Shown here: positions 32,646 to 41,322 of the stretch, piece by piece
Layout of the letters: every line of letters begins with the position of its first letter
Numbering within the stretch: the stretch's first letter is position 1
Origin: Bradyrhizobium sp. CCBAU 051011
Lineage (GTDB): Bacteria; Pseudomonadota; Alphaproteobacteria; Rhizobiales; Xanthobacteraceae
DNA: 64,000 nucleotides
Direction of reading: 5' to 3'
Assembly (NCBI RefSeq): GCF_009930815.1
Contig: NZ_CP022222.1
Span: 4,506,501 to 4,570,500, forward strand
The notes under the pieces: generated by a model
The model's database searches: none
What the model was told of the DNA's origin: nothing
What the model saw: only the letters and a program-made list of their open reading frames with translations
Translations under genes and position numbers: made by a program

Positions 32646-33950
32646 TCAGACGTGCACGGCGGTGCGGACGCGCCCGGCATTACCGAACACGCGCAAGTAA
32701 CGCTCGATCTCGGACGGCGTGCCGGTCGCTTTCTCGGGATTGTCGGACAGCTTGACCGCGGGCCGGCCATCGACCGACGTCACCTTGCAGACCAGCGAGA
32801 TCGGATCGAGATCGGCCGATCCGTCCGGCGCGCAGCCGACGAAATCATTGGTGAGGTTGGTGCCCCAGCCGAAGGAGATGCGAACGCGTCCGGTGAAGTG
32901 GCGGTAGGTCTCCTCGATGGAATCGACATCCATGCCGTCGGAGAACACGAGCAGCTTCTCCTTGGGATCGCGGCCCTTCTGCTTCCACCACTTGATAATC
33001 TCCTCGCCGGCGGTGATTGGCGGCGCGCTGTCCGGGCGAAATCCGGTCCAGTCGGCGACCCAGTCCGGCGCGTCGCGCAAAAACACCTTGGTGCCGAAGG
33101 CGTCGGGCAGGGCGATCAAGAGGTTGCCGCCGTAGGTATGGCGCCATTGGTCGAGGATACGATAGGGCGCCCAGCGCAGTTCCTCGTCCGAATTGGCGAG
33201 CGCGGCAGCGACCATCGGCAGTTCATGCGCGTTGGTGCCGATCGCTTCGAGGTCGTTGTCCATCGCCAGCAAGACGTTGGAGGTGCCGGTGAACGATGGG
33301 CCAAGACCCTCCTTGACCGCTTCGACGCACCAGCGCTGCCAGAGATGGCCGTGACGGCGGCGGGTGCCGAAGTCGGAGAGCCGCAGGCCTTCGAGCTTGC
33401 GCAACCGCTCGACCTTGGACCACAGCTTGGCCTTGGCGCGGGCATAGAGCACGTCGAGCACGAAGCGTCCCTGTCCCTTGGTCGCCTGCCGCGACCGCAG
33501 CTCGTTCATGATCGCGAGCGCCGGGATCTCCCACATCGTGGTGTGGGTCCACGGCCCGTGGAAGTGCAGCTCGTACTGGCCGTCGACCTTGTTCAGCTCG
33601 TATTCGGGCAGGCGGAAGTTGGCGAGCCAGTGGATGAAGTCGGGCGAGAACATCTGGGTCTTGCCGTAGAACGTATTACCAGCGAGCCAGATCAGCTCCT
33701 TCTTGGTGAACCGAATGGTGCGCGCGTGGTCGAGTTGCGCGCGCAATTCGCCCTCGTCGATGATCTCGGCGAGGCGAACCTGCTTGCTTCGGTTGATGAC
33801 GGAAAAGGTGACGCGCTGAGCCGGATAGAGATCGCGGATCATCTGCAGCATCAGCAGCTTGTAGAAATCGGTATCCAGCAGGCTGCGCACGATCGGGTCG
33901 AGCCGCCAGCCGTGGTTATAGGTTCGGGATGCAATATCGGTAACTGCCAT
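32646..33950 (-). CDS. pncB: Nicotinate phosphoribosyltransferase
   Basis: A 434-residue type II phosphoribosyltransferase that turns nicotinate, PRPP and ATP into nicotinate mononucleotide for NAD salvage. Supporting blocks are [13 protein letters not shown] near residue 25, [10 protein letters not shown], a [22 protein letters not shown] region with the phosphoribosylation-site His, the [17 protein letters not shown] segment, and [11 protein letters not shown] that binds phosphate. The gene lies 61 bases downstream of nicB on the same strand. Salvage and breakdown of nicotinate are thus next to each other, and the two enzymes compete for the same substrate. The assignment is firm. Confidence 0.94.
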   Translation of the reverse strand: MAVTDIASRTYNHGWRLDPIVRSLLDTDFYKLLMLQMIRDLYPAQRVTFSVINRSKQVRLAEIIDEGELRAQLDHARTIRFTKKELIWLAGNTFYGKTQMFSPDFIHWLANFRLPEYELNKVDGQYELHFHGPWTHTTMWEIPALAIMNELRSRQATKGQGRFVLDVLYARAKAKLWSKVERLRKLEGLRLSDFGTRRRHGHLWQRWCVEAVKEGLGPSFTGTSNVLLAMDNDLEAIGTNAHELPMVAAALANSDEELRWAPYRILDQWRHTYGGNLLIALPDAFGTKVFLRDAPDWVADWTGFRPDSAPPITAGEEIIKWWKQKGRDPKEKLLVFSDGMDVDSIEETYRHFTGRVRISFGWGTNLTNDFVGCAPDGSADLDPISLVCKVTSVDGRPAVKLSDNPEKATGTPSEIERYLRVFGNAGRVRTAVHV

Positions 33951-34011
33951 GGCGGAACTCTACCGTGCCGACGGCCGCCCAACCAGTGGGTTTTGCCCCC
34001 GGCATGGCAGC

Positions 34012-37000
34012 TCAGCGCACATGTTCCCGCCGGATACGGTCAATCGCAGCATGAATATCCTTCCAGACCGGCTTATCCGGAGCAAATTGTTGCCTGAGAT
34101 AGCCGACGAGTTCGGCGACCTGGCCGTCGGTCAGGCTGTCCCTGAAGGCCGGCATGTAGCCGAGGTCCGTTGTGGCTGGCTTGGCGATGCCGTGCAGGAT
34201 GACCTGAACCAGATTGTCAGGCGCGGCGCTGTGCAGATTGCTGTTCAGCGCCAGCGACGGCCGGCTGCCGAACAGCGGCGCACCGCCGACCTCGTGGCAC
34301 ACGGCGCAGGCGCCCTGGTAGATCCGGGCGCCGACACCAGAGGCGGCTGACGCGCGCGTGACGGTCGAGGCCTCCAGTTTTGCGGCGAGCGCCTCCTGCG
34401 TCGCGCGATCTATCGATGCGGCGTTGAACGAAGCGAGATAGATCGCCATGGCGCGGATATCGGAATCCGGCAATGCGGCGAGCTCCTTCACCACCGGCGC
34501 CATCGGCCCCGCAGCGACGCCGTGAAAGCGCGACTCGCCGGTTCGTAAATAGGCGTACAACTCGTCTTCGTTCCATGGGATCGGTGCCTGCGAGAGCGAG
34601 GTCAGTGCCGGCGCTTCCCAGCCCTCGGCGAATCCTCCGGCAAGATGAGCGCCAGCCATTTCCGCGCCGAGCGCATTGCGCGGCGAATGGCAGGCGCTGC
34701 AATGGCCGAGGCCTTCGACGAGATAGGCGCCGCGATTCCAGATCTCGGACTTGGTGGGATCAGGTTGAAAAACCGCGGGTTGGTGGAAGAGCGCATTCCA
34801 TCCCGCCATCAGCGGACGAAGGTTGAACGGAAACGCCAGCGCATTCTGCGGCGTCTCCGCACGCACCGCCGGCTGCGCCATCAGATAGGCGTAGAGCGCC
34901 TGCATGTCGGCGTCGGTGGTCTTGGCGAAATGAGTGTAGGGGAACGCGGGATAGAGATGCCTGCCGTCGCGATGGATGCCCTCGCGCATGGCGCGCTCGA
35001 ACGCCGGATAGGACCACGCACCGATGCCGGTCTCGACATCGGGCGTGATGTTGGTCGAATAGATCGTACCGAACGGCGTCGGCAGCGGCTTGCCGCCGGC
35101 ATTGAGGACGCCGTTTGTTGCGGTGTGGCAGACCGCGCAATCGCCGAGCGCGGCGAGTTGCTGGCCGCGCGCGATGGTCGCGGCCGAATAGACGGACGCA
35201 TCGGGACGCGCGATCGGCGCGATTGCGCGCCACGGCAGCGTCGCGGCGCCGATGCCTATCATGGCGGCGCAGAGGGCCGCGGCGGTTGCAAACACGCTGC
35301 CGCGTATGGTGAACGGATTCTGCCATGTGCGCGATGAGGGAGCGGGTTGCGGAGACGGTGCGGGCAATGCTTCCGGCGCTGCCTGCTCCTCGCCGCGCAG
35401 GCCTCGCAAAATGCGTTCCGGTGTGAATGGCAATTCACGGAAGCGCACGCCAGTCGCATCGTAGATTGCGTTGGCAATGGCGGCCGCACTGGGTACGGAC
35501 GCAGACTCGCCGACGCCGAGCGGCGGCTGGTCCTGCCGCGGCAGCATCAGCACGTCGATCTCAGGCACTTCGGGGAATTTGATGATGGGGTAGGCGCCCC
35601 ACTCGCGCGCCGTCACGGACGTTCGGTCGAACGATACTTCCTCCATCAGCGCACGGCTGGTCGACTGGATGACGTTGCCGTGGATCTGATGGCGGACGCC
35701 GTCCGGATTGATCATCAGGCCGGAGTCCTGGCCTGCCACTACCCGCGTCACGCTGACATCGCCGGTGGCCTTGTTCACCGCGACGTCGGCGATCCATGCC
35801 GACCATGCCGCGCCGTAACCGGGAAACTTGCTGTGGACATAGAGCGCATAGGCAAAGCCGCGCCCGCGCACGATATCGCCCTCGGCCACCGGCTCCTGCC
35901 GCACCGGCCGCGGCTTCCAGCCGGCGCGCTCGGCCACAGCATTGACGAGATCGACGGCGCGCGGGTCCTTCAGGTAGCGCAGGCGGTATTCGATCGGGTC
36001 GACGCCGGCTTCATCAGCGCATTCGTCGATCCAGGATTCATGCGCAAAGGTATTCGGCAGCGCCGAGACGCCGCGCAGCCACGCGGCGCGCACGATCGGC
36101 GGCATGTCGTTCGCCACCACCCGCAGATTCTCGTAATCGTAGGGCGGGATCGCGGTGCGATCGCCCATCTCGAACACAACAGGCGTGTGCGGGATGGTGC
36201 CGGTCAGCAGCAGCGCCAGCGTCGGCGCACCGTTCGATGGATAGCGGGTCGCGAAGTCGTAACCGGCGACGCTGCCGTCGGCGTTCAATCCGCCGTTGAC
36301 GTCCATCAATTGTGCGGTGCCCTTGGGCTCCCAGGCGTGCTCCTGCTCGCGCGTCAACTGCACGCGAACGGGCCGGCCGACGGCGCGCGATAGCAGCACC
36401 GCATCGGCAGAGACGTCATCGGCGCAGTTGCGGCCGTAGCAGCCGGCGGCCTCCATTCGGATCACCTCGATCTCGGCTTCGCGGCGATGGATCAGCCGTG
36501 CCAGCTCGGTGCGCAAATGGTGCGGATTCTGCGTCCCGGACCAGACCCTGGTCTCGTCCTCCTGATAGTCGGCGACCGCGCAGGATGGGCCGATCGAGGC
36601 GTGCATCTGGTAGGGCCAGATATAAGTGCGCTGCATCGGCTTGGCCGCGCCTGCGATCGCCGCCTCGATGTTACCCTTGTCGATCAGCGTTCGCGGTGTC
36701 GACGGATTGGCGCGCAGCGCAGTCTCGATGTCCTTCAGGTCGGGCAGCGTCGGCACTGGCTTCCAGCTCACCTTGAGCTGCGCCGCCGCCTTGATCGCAT
36801 TCTCCTCGCGCTCGGCGACGATGCCAACGAAATCGCCAATCCTGACGACAGCAACAATTCCGGGGATGTCGCGTACCGAGGACTCGTCGACCGCAATCAG
36901 GCTGTTGCCGATGAAGTCGCCGACATCGACGCCGGCATAGGGCGGACGGACGACGCGGCCGTGCAGCATGCCGGGAACGCGCATATCGTGGACGTACACC

Positions 37001-37575
37001 AGTTCGCCTGTTGCCTTCGCCGGCAGATCGACGCGCGGAACGGATCGACCGACGATGCTGTAGGCGCTGGCGGGCTTGACCGGAACGTCGTCCGACAGTT
37101 CAAGGCGGATGGTCTCACCCGCAATCAGTTCGCCATAGCTGATGCTGCGATTGTCCTTGCCGCGGATCAGGCCGTCTTCAACGATGATATCCTCAATCGG
37201 AAGTTCCAGTCTCGCCGCGGCGCGCGCGACCAGAAACTGCCGCGCCTGTGCTGCGGCCTTGCGCAACGGCACGGCGGTGATCTGGATTGTTTCGCTGGCA
37301 ATCGTTGCGCCCTGATTGGGAACAAGCGATGTATCGCCAAGTACAACGACGACACGGGCAAAGGAGACGTCAAGCTCCTCCGCGACGATCTGGCCGAGCG
37401 CGGTGCGGATGCCGGTGCCGAGATCGACATGGCCGTTATAGGCTGTGACCGATCCGTCAGCGGTGATCTTGATGAATGTCTCGAACTTGACGGCCTCGAC
37501 GGGTGAGGCGGGACGAAAGACCGACAGCGTCCCCTGCGGCCGTTCACGATCCCCGGGAGAATTCGGCGCTGTCAT
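34012..37575 (-). CDS. nicB: Nicotinate dehydrogenase large subunit: molybdopterin domain fused to triheme cytochrome c
   Basis: A 1187-residue fusion matching NicB of the Pseudomonas putida nicotinate hydroxylase in layout and approximate length. Residues 1-745 are xanthine-dehydrogenase-type molybdopterin domain (VDLGTGIRTALGQIVAEEL; catalytic Glu in PLGVGESASV). A membrane-spanning helix (about 757-785) leads to three c-type hemes, CAVCH near 812, CSACH near 957 and CAVCH near 1089. It hydroxylates nicotinate at C6 with water as oxygen source and passes electrons via the hemes to the respiratory chain. Its ATG overlaps the nicA stop (ATGA). Alternative substrates such as isoquinoline or aldehydes cannot be excluded, but the downstream 6-hydroxynicotinate genes support nicotinate. 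Confidence 0.88.
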   Translation of the reverse strand: MTAPNSPGDRERPQGTLSVFRPASPVEAVKFETFIKITADGSVTAYNGHVDLGTGIRTALGQIVAEELDVSFARVVVVLGDTSLVPNQGATIASETIQITAVPLRKAAAQARQFLVARAAARLELPIEDIIVEDGLIRGKDNRSISYGELIAGETIRLELSDDVPVKPASAYSIVGRSVPRVDLPAKATGELVYVHDMRVPGMLHGRVVRPPYAGVDVGDFIGNSLIAVDESSVRDIPGIVAVVRIGDFVGIVAEREENAIKAAAQLKVSWKPVPTLPDLKDIETALRANPSTPRTLIDKGNIEAAIAGAAKPMQRTYIWPYQMHASIGPSCAVADYQEDETRVWSGTQNPHHLRTELARLIHRREAEIEVIRMEAAGCYGRNCADDVSADAVLLSRAVGRPVRVQLTREQEHAWEPKGTAQLMDVNGGLNADGSVAGYDFATRYPSNGAPTLALLLTGTIPHTPVVFEMGDRTAIPPYDYENLRVVANDMPPIVRAAWLRGVSALPNTFAHESWIDECADEAGVDPIEYRLRYLKDPRAVDLVNAVAERAGWKPRPVRQEPVAEGDIVRGRGFAYALYVHSKFPGYGAAWSAWIADVAVNKATGDVSVTRVVAGQDSGLMINPDGVRHQIHGNVIQSTSRALMEEVSFDRTSVTAREWGAYPIIKFPEVPEIDVLMLPRQDQPPLGVGESASVPSAAAIANAIYDATGVRFRELPFTPERILRGLRGEEQAAPEALPAPSPQPAPSSRTWQNPFTIRGSVFATAAALCAAMIGIGAATLPWRAIAPIARPDASVYSAATIARGQQLAALGDCAVCHTATNGVLNAGGKPLPTPFGTIYSTNITPDVETGIGAWSYPAFERAMREGIHRDGRHLYPAFPYTHFAKTTDADMQALYAYLMAQPAVRAETPQNALAFPFNLRPLMAGWNALFHQPAVFQPDPTKSEIWNRGAYLVEGLGHCSACHSPRNALGAEMAGAHLAGGFAEGWEAPALTSLSQAPIPWNEDELYAYLRTGESRFHGVAAGPMAPVVKELAALPDSDIRAMAIYLASFNAASIDRATQEALAAKLEASTVTRASAASGVGARIYQGACAVCHEVGGAPLFGSRPSLALNSNLHSAAPDNLVQVILHGIAKPATTDLGYMPAFRDSLTDGQVAELVGYLRQQFAPDKPVWKDIHAAIDRIRREHVR

Positions 37576-38057
37576 CAGGTCTGCGCCTCAACCGCACGGC
37601 CTGCAGCTCGCATTGCCGCACGCATGATTTCGACATGAGCACCGCAGCGGCAGAGATGATGACGCAGCGCTTCCAGCACTTCGTCCTCCGACGGGCGAGG
37701 GGAGCGCAGCAACAGGGCCTTGGTCGTGATGATCATGCCGTTGAGGCAATAGCCGCATTGCGCGGCCTGTTCGCTGATGAAGGCCTGCTGCACGGGATCG
37801 GGATGTTCGCGCGTGCCGAGTCCTTCGAGCGTCACAATGTCGCGGCCGATGCAGCCCTCGATCGGGATCACGCAGGAGCGCGCGGCAACGCCGTCGATCA
37901 GCACGGCGCAGGCGCCGCATTCGCCGAGCCCGCAGCCGTATTTCGGTCCGTTCAGTTCGAGGTCGTTGCGAAGCACGTAAAGCAATGCAGTGTCCGGAGC
38001 GGCGCCGACATCGTACGCTTTGCCGTTGACGGTCAGGCGCATCGTGGTCTGCGTCAT
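37575..38057 (-). CDS. nicA: Nicotinate dehydrogenase small subunit, two [2Fe-2S] clusters
   Basis: A 160-residue iron-sulfur subunit of the xanthine dehydrogenase family. The ferredoxin-type cluster ligands are in KYGCGLGECGACAVLIDG with a further Cys in ARSCVIP; the second, all-helical cluster uses CGYCLNGM and HLCRCG. It carries electrons from the molybdenum site in NicB to its hemes. The reading frame overlaps nicB by four bases. It is divergent from the 6-hydroxynicotinate reductase gene with 285 bases between, which hold two copies of a palindromic operator. Confidence 0.92.
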   Translation of the reverse strand: MTQTTMRLTVNGKAYDVGAAPDTALLYVLRNDLELNGPKYGCGLGECGACAVLIDGVAARSCVIPIEGCIGRDIVTLEGLGTREHPDPVQQAFISEQAAQCGYCLNGMIITTKALLLRSPRPSEDEVLEALRHHLCRCGAHVEIMRAAMRAAGRAVEAQT

Positions 38058-38108
38058 GCTCCCTCAAGCCCTCGCTGCGTTGCAAAATTCTGCGCTGGAC
38101 GTTCGCGA

Positions 38109-38136
38109 AAGATACCGTTTGTGTACAAACGTGCAA
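38109..38136 (-). promoter_or_regulatory. nicA promoter with operator CGTTTGTGTACAAACG in the spacer
   Basis: On the minus strand TTGCAC (38136-38131) and TATCTT (38114-38109) are separated by 16 bases. The 16-base inverted repeat CGTTTGT-GT-ACAAACG occupies 38116-38131, exactly the spacer, so a bound repressor would block RNA polymerase. The half site matches those at 38269-38282 and near 53.37-53.40 kb. Confidence 0.65.
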
Positions 38137-38238
38137 GCCGTGCGATCCCGCGCTGCAGCGCGTTGCTCGCTTTATGAACAACGGGCGAGGCAAATGCGGT
38201 ATTATACGGCAACTGTGCTTATCGACCTCGATGGCCGC

Positions 38239-38282
38239 TTGACAGCGTTTCAGTCCGCGCGCAACATCGTTCGTATACGAAC
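38239..38282 (+). promoter_or_regulatory. hnr promoter with operator GTTCGTATACGAAC
   Basis: A perfect -35 box TTGACA (38239-38244) is followed after 17 bases by a weak -10 CAACAT, and then by a perfect 14-base palindrome GTTCGTATACGAAC at 38269-38282, 60 bases before the start codon. The core TNGTATACNA fits the general half-site pattern of GntR/FCD regulators, though MarR proteins also use palindromes of this size. Confidence 0.65.
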
Positions 38283-38342
38283 AAATGATCGAGCCCGTGC
38301 AGACGCGGCTATGATCGGCGCCTCGAACGAGCAGGCTTGTTC

Positions 38343-39788
38343 ATGACTGACGCTACCGTCGCCGCCGGCGACAAGATCCGCTGCGATGCCTGTCCGGTGA
38401 TGTGTTACATCAAGCCGGGCGCGGCAGGCGCGTGCGATCGCTATGCCAACCACAATGGCGAGCTGGTGCGCGTCGATCCGCACATCGTGCTGGAGCGAAC
38501 GGTGTCGCATGGCGGACGGTTGGTGCCGTTCCAGGCCGGCGGCGACTGGGATGGCAAGCTGGTCCACGAGCCCAGCGTGTTCGTCACCGCGATCGGCGCC
38601 GGCACCACCTATCCCGATTACAAGCCTGCTCCCTTCATCGTGTCGTCGGAAGTTGAAGGCGTCGACATGGTCACGGTCGTGACCGAAGGTATTTTCAGCT
38701 ATTGCGGCGTCAAGGTGAAGATCGACACCGACCGCTATCTCGGTCCCGAGACGGCAGCGGTCCGCGCCGAGGGCGAAGCGATCGGTCATGTCACGACCAG
38801 CGAATACGGTTCGCAGATGCTGTCGCTCGGCGGCGTGCATCATCTAACCGGCGGTTCCAAGAAGGAGGGGCGCGTCACCTGCGATGCGTTGATGGACCTC
38901 TCCAACTGCAAGCCGGTGGAACTGACGATCGATGGCGGCGCCACGGTCGTAGTGCAGGCCGGCCGGCCGCCGATCGTCAACGGCGTTGCCGAAGAGCGCA
39001 TGCGGGTGGGGTGCGGCTCGGCAACCATCGGCATGTTCGCCAAGCAATGGCACGGCAAGGTCGATGAGGTCGTGGTCGTCGACGACCACATTACCGGTGT
39101 TCTCAGCGAACATCAGGCTGGCAAGCTGCTCGATATTCCCGATACCGGGATCAAGATGAAGGGGCGGCGCTCGACCCCCGGCCGCTATTTCCAGGTTGCC
39201 GATCCCGGGACGGGATGGGGCGGCACCAATATTTCCGATCCGCTGGCGGTGCTGGGACCGTTCAATCCGAAGGAGGCGCGGCCGGGCCTCACCATGCTGA
39301 TGGTTTCGACCACGGGCGAGCACGCGGCCTATTACGAGCTCGACGAGGCGCTGCGGCCGATCGAGAAGCAGATGCCGCCCGATCTGCAATTCTCCGTCGA
39401 ACGGATCCAGGAGAATTGCGAACCGGCGCTGTGCACGGTGCTGTTCATGGGCGGTGCGGGCGGCTCGCTGCGCGCCGGCGTCACCGACAATCCGGTGCGG
39501 CTGACGCGATCGGTCAAGGACGCGCTGACGCGAGTCACCAGCGGCGGCGCGCCGGTTTATGTCTGGCCTGGCGGCGGCATCACCTTCATGGTCGACGTCA
39601 CGCAGATGCCGGCGGGTGCATTCGGCTATGTGCCGACGCCGGCGCTGGTGGCGCCGATCGAGTTCACGCTGAAACTGTCCGACTACGCGGCGCTTGGCGG
39701 CCACATGGATCATGTGCGCTCGCTGGCTTCCTTGCGCGAGAACAGCGAATTCCGGCCGATGCCCTTTATCCCCGGACGGCGCGCATGA
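38343..39788 (+). CDS. hnr: 6-hydroxynicotinate reductase
   Basis: A 481-residue protein that I recognise as the 6-hydroxynicotinate reductase family known from Eubacterium barkeri and annotated in azorhizobia and bradyrhizobia. It reduces 6-hydroxynicotinate to 1,4,5,6-tetrahydro-6-oxonicotinate with reduced ferredoxin. The N-terminus carries an iron-sulfur motif, RCDACPVMCYIKPGAAGACDRY (Cys spacing 2, 3, about 9). Gly-rich loops (GTGWGGTN, GGAGGSLRAGV, WPGGGITF) may bind a flavin; I recall the E. barkeri enzyme as an iron-sulfur flavoprotein with covalent flavin. The ATG follows the GTATAC operator. Its TGA overlaps the start of the UPF0280 gene, so the two are translated together. Confidence 0.82.
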   Translation: MTDATVAAGDKIRCDACPVMCYIKPGAAGACDRYANHNGELVRVDPHIVLERTVSHGGRLVPFQAGGDWDGKLVHEPSVFVTAIGAGTTYPDYKPAPFIVSSEVEGVDMVTVVTEGIFSYCGVKVKIDTDRYLGPETAAVRAEGEAIGHVTTSEYGSQMLSLGGVHHLTGGSKKEGRVTCDALMDLSNCKPVELTIDGGATVVVQAGRPPIVNGVAEERMRVGCGSATIGMFAKQWHGKVDEVVVVDDHITGVLSEHQAGKLLDIPDTGIKMKGRRSTPGRYFQVADPGTGWGGTNISDPLAVLGPFNPKEARPGLTMLMVSTTGEHAAYYELDEALRPIEKQMPPDLQFSVERIQENCEPALCTVLFMGGAGGSLRAGVTDNPVRLTRSVKDALTRVTSGGAPVYVWPGGGITFMVDVTQMPAGAFGYVPTPALVAPIEFTLKLSDYAALGGHMDHVRSLASLRENSEFRPMPFIPGRRA

Positions 39789-40693
39789 AACGGCTCCCGC
39801 AAATGGCGCTTCTTCCTGACGGCAAGCGGCTGCATTTGCAGGACGGCCCGATCGACCTGATCATCGAGGCGAAGGGGACTGAGCGCGAGGTGCGCGCCGC
39901 CTACGAAGCTGCGGCACGGCGCTTCACCGGCCTGCTCGATGAGCTGTGTGGAGAGTTGGTCGAGTTGCGGACGGCTGCCGATCCGGCCCGATGCACGCTG
40001 AACGGCGTCGTCGCGCGCCGGATGCACGCAGCGGTCGCGCCGTTTGCGGCCGAGCATTTCATCACGCCGATGGCGGCGGTGGCGGGGAGCGTCGCGGAAG
40101 AAATTCTCGACGCGATGCTGGGCGCGGCGCGGCCTGATCGCGCCTACGTCAATAATGGCGGCGACATCGCTTTGTATCTGACCGGTGCCGAACAATTCAC
40201 CATCGGGCTGATGGACCGGCCTGACCATCACGGCGTGATGCAGACCATCAGCATCGGTGCCGACGACCCGGCCCGCGGCATCGCGACCAGTGGGCGTCAC
40301 GGCCGCAGTTTCTCGCTCGGCATTGCCGATGCCGTCACCGTGCTGGCGCGAACTGCGTCGCAGGCCGATGCCGCGGCCACCATCATCGCCAACGCCGTCG
40401 ACCTGCCTGGCCATCCTGCCATTATGCGCTGTCCGGCCAACGAACTGCAGCCCGACAGTGACCTCGGCGCGCGCCCCGTCACCCGCGACGTCGGCAAGCT
40501 ACGCGAGGAGGAAATCGACGATGCGTTGCGGGTGGGGGCGAGCCGGGCGCAACAATTGCTTGTCGCAGGATTGATCGAAGGTGCGGCCTTGCGTCTACTT
40601 GGCGAGACTGTGATGGTGGGAGCAATTGGGACCAAGGCGGAAGCGCTGCCGGCGTTTCATCGAAGCGCGATAGAGAGAGTGGCGCATGGTTGA
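39785..40693 (+). CDS. UPF0280 family protein (ApbE-like fold)
   Basis: A 302-residue UPF0280 protein. Members share the fold of ApbE, the FAD:protein FMN transferase, but no activity has been proven for UPF0280 itself as far as I know. Visible blocks are PMAAVAGSVAEEILDAML and YVNNGGDIALYL, which correspond to the Gly-Asp flavin-phosphate region of ApbE, then GRHGRSFSLGIADAVTVLA. The gene overlaps hnr by four bases. The tight coupling suggests that it matures the reductase, possibly by attaching flavin; this is inference. The start is fixed by the ATGA overlap. Confidence 0.78.
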   Translation: MKRLPQMALLPDGKRLHLQDGPIDLIIEAKGTEREVRAAYEAAARRFTGLLDELCGELVELRTAADPARCTLNGVVARRMHAAVAPFAAEHFITPMAAVAGSVAEEILDAMLGAARPDRAYVNNGGDIALYLTGAEQFTIGLMDRPDHHGVMQTISIGADDPARGIATSGRHGRSFSLGIADAVTVLARTASQADAAATIIANAVDLPGHPAIMRCPANELQPDSDLGARPVTRDVGKLREEEIDDALRVGASRAQQLLVAGLIEGAALRLLGETVMVGAIGTKAEALPAFHRSAIERVAHG

Positions 40694-40713
40694 TCGGGAG
40701 CGAGGCGAATAAT

Positions 40714-41298
40714 ATGAGCGCGATCATTCGCAAGATCGTCACGGTGGTCGAGGAGACCCATCTGGAGATGGGGCAGAAGGTTGCGCCGCCGACGCGGCGG
40801 GCAGCCGCGATTGCCGTGATCGAAAATCCGTTTGCAGGCCGGTACGTCGAGGATCTCTCGCCGCTCATCGAAATCGGCGAGGAGCTCGGCGACGTGCTTT
40901 CAAAAAGAGCGGTGGCGGCGCTCGGCATCGACGGTGCCAAGGCACACAGCTACGGCAAGGCCGCGGCCGTCGGCGAGAACGGCGAACTCGAGCACGCGGC
41001 AGCAATCCTGCATCCGAAAATGGGCGCGCCGGTGCGCAAGGTTCTGAGCAAGGGCGCGGCGCTGATCCCTTCGTCGAAGAAGCGCAGCGGCCCTGGGACC
41101 ACGTTGGACATTCCGCTCGGCCACAAGGATGCGGCGTTCGTGCGCAGCCATTTCGACGGCATGGAAGTGCAGATCAACGACGCGCCGCGCGCCAACGAGA
41201 TCATGGTCGCGGTCGCGGTCACCGACAGCGGCAGGCCATTGCCGCGCGTCGGCGGACTGACAGTTTCGGAAGTCAAAGGCGAAGACGGTTTGAGATAG
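40714..41298 (+). CDS. AA_synth-family protein (amino acid synthesis family)
   Basis: A 194-residue protein of the family called amino acid synthesis (AA_synth). Recognisable segments are IENPFAGRYVEDLSPLI, HSYGKAAAVGENGELEHAAAILHPKMG and DIPLGHKDAAFVRSHFDGMEVQINDAPRANEI (split). The family name dates from an indirect link to amino-acid biosynthesis and no reaction is established. It often sits beside the 6-hydroxynicotinate reductase gene, as I recall it from related genomes. Here it follows UPF0280 by 20 bases, so it is part of the nicotinate operon and may act as an accessory factor or on the reduced ring. The ATG was chosen over a TTG eight codons upstream. Confidence 0.75.
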   Translation: MSAIIRKIVTVVEETHLEMGQKVAPPTRRAAAIAVIENPFAGRYVEDLSPLIEIGEELGDVLSKRAVAALGIDGAKAHSYGKAAAVGENGELEHAAAILHPKMGAPVRKVLSKGAALIPSSKKRSGPGTTLDIPLGHKDAAFVRSHFDGMEVQINDAPRANEIMVAVAVTDSGRPLPRVGGLTVSEVKGEDGLR

Positions 41299-41322
41299 TT
41301 CCACAGTACATTGGAGGTAGGG

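Noticed and set aside
36487..37506. 339-codon plus-strand frame antisense to nicB
   Set aside because: Composition and lack of family features mark it as a shadow of nicB; the same holds for other long antisense frames over the iorB-like, nicB, carboxylase and enamidase genes.
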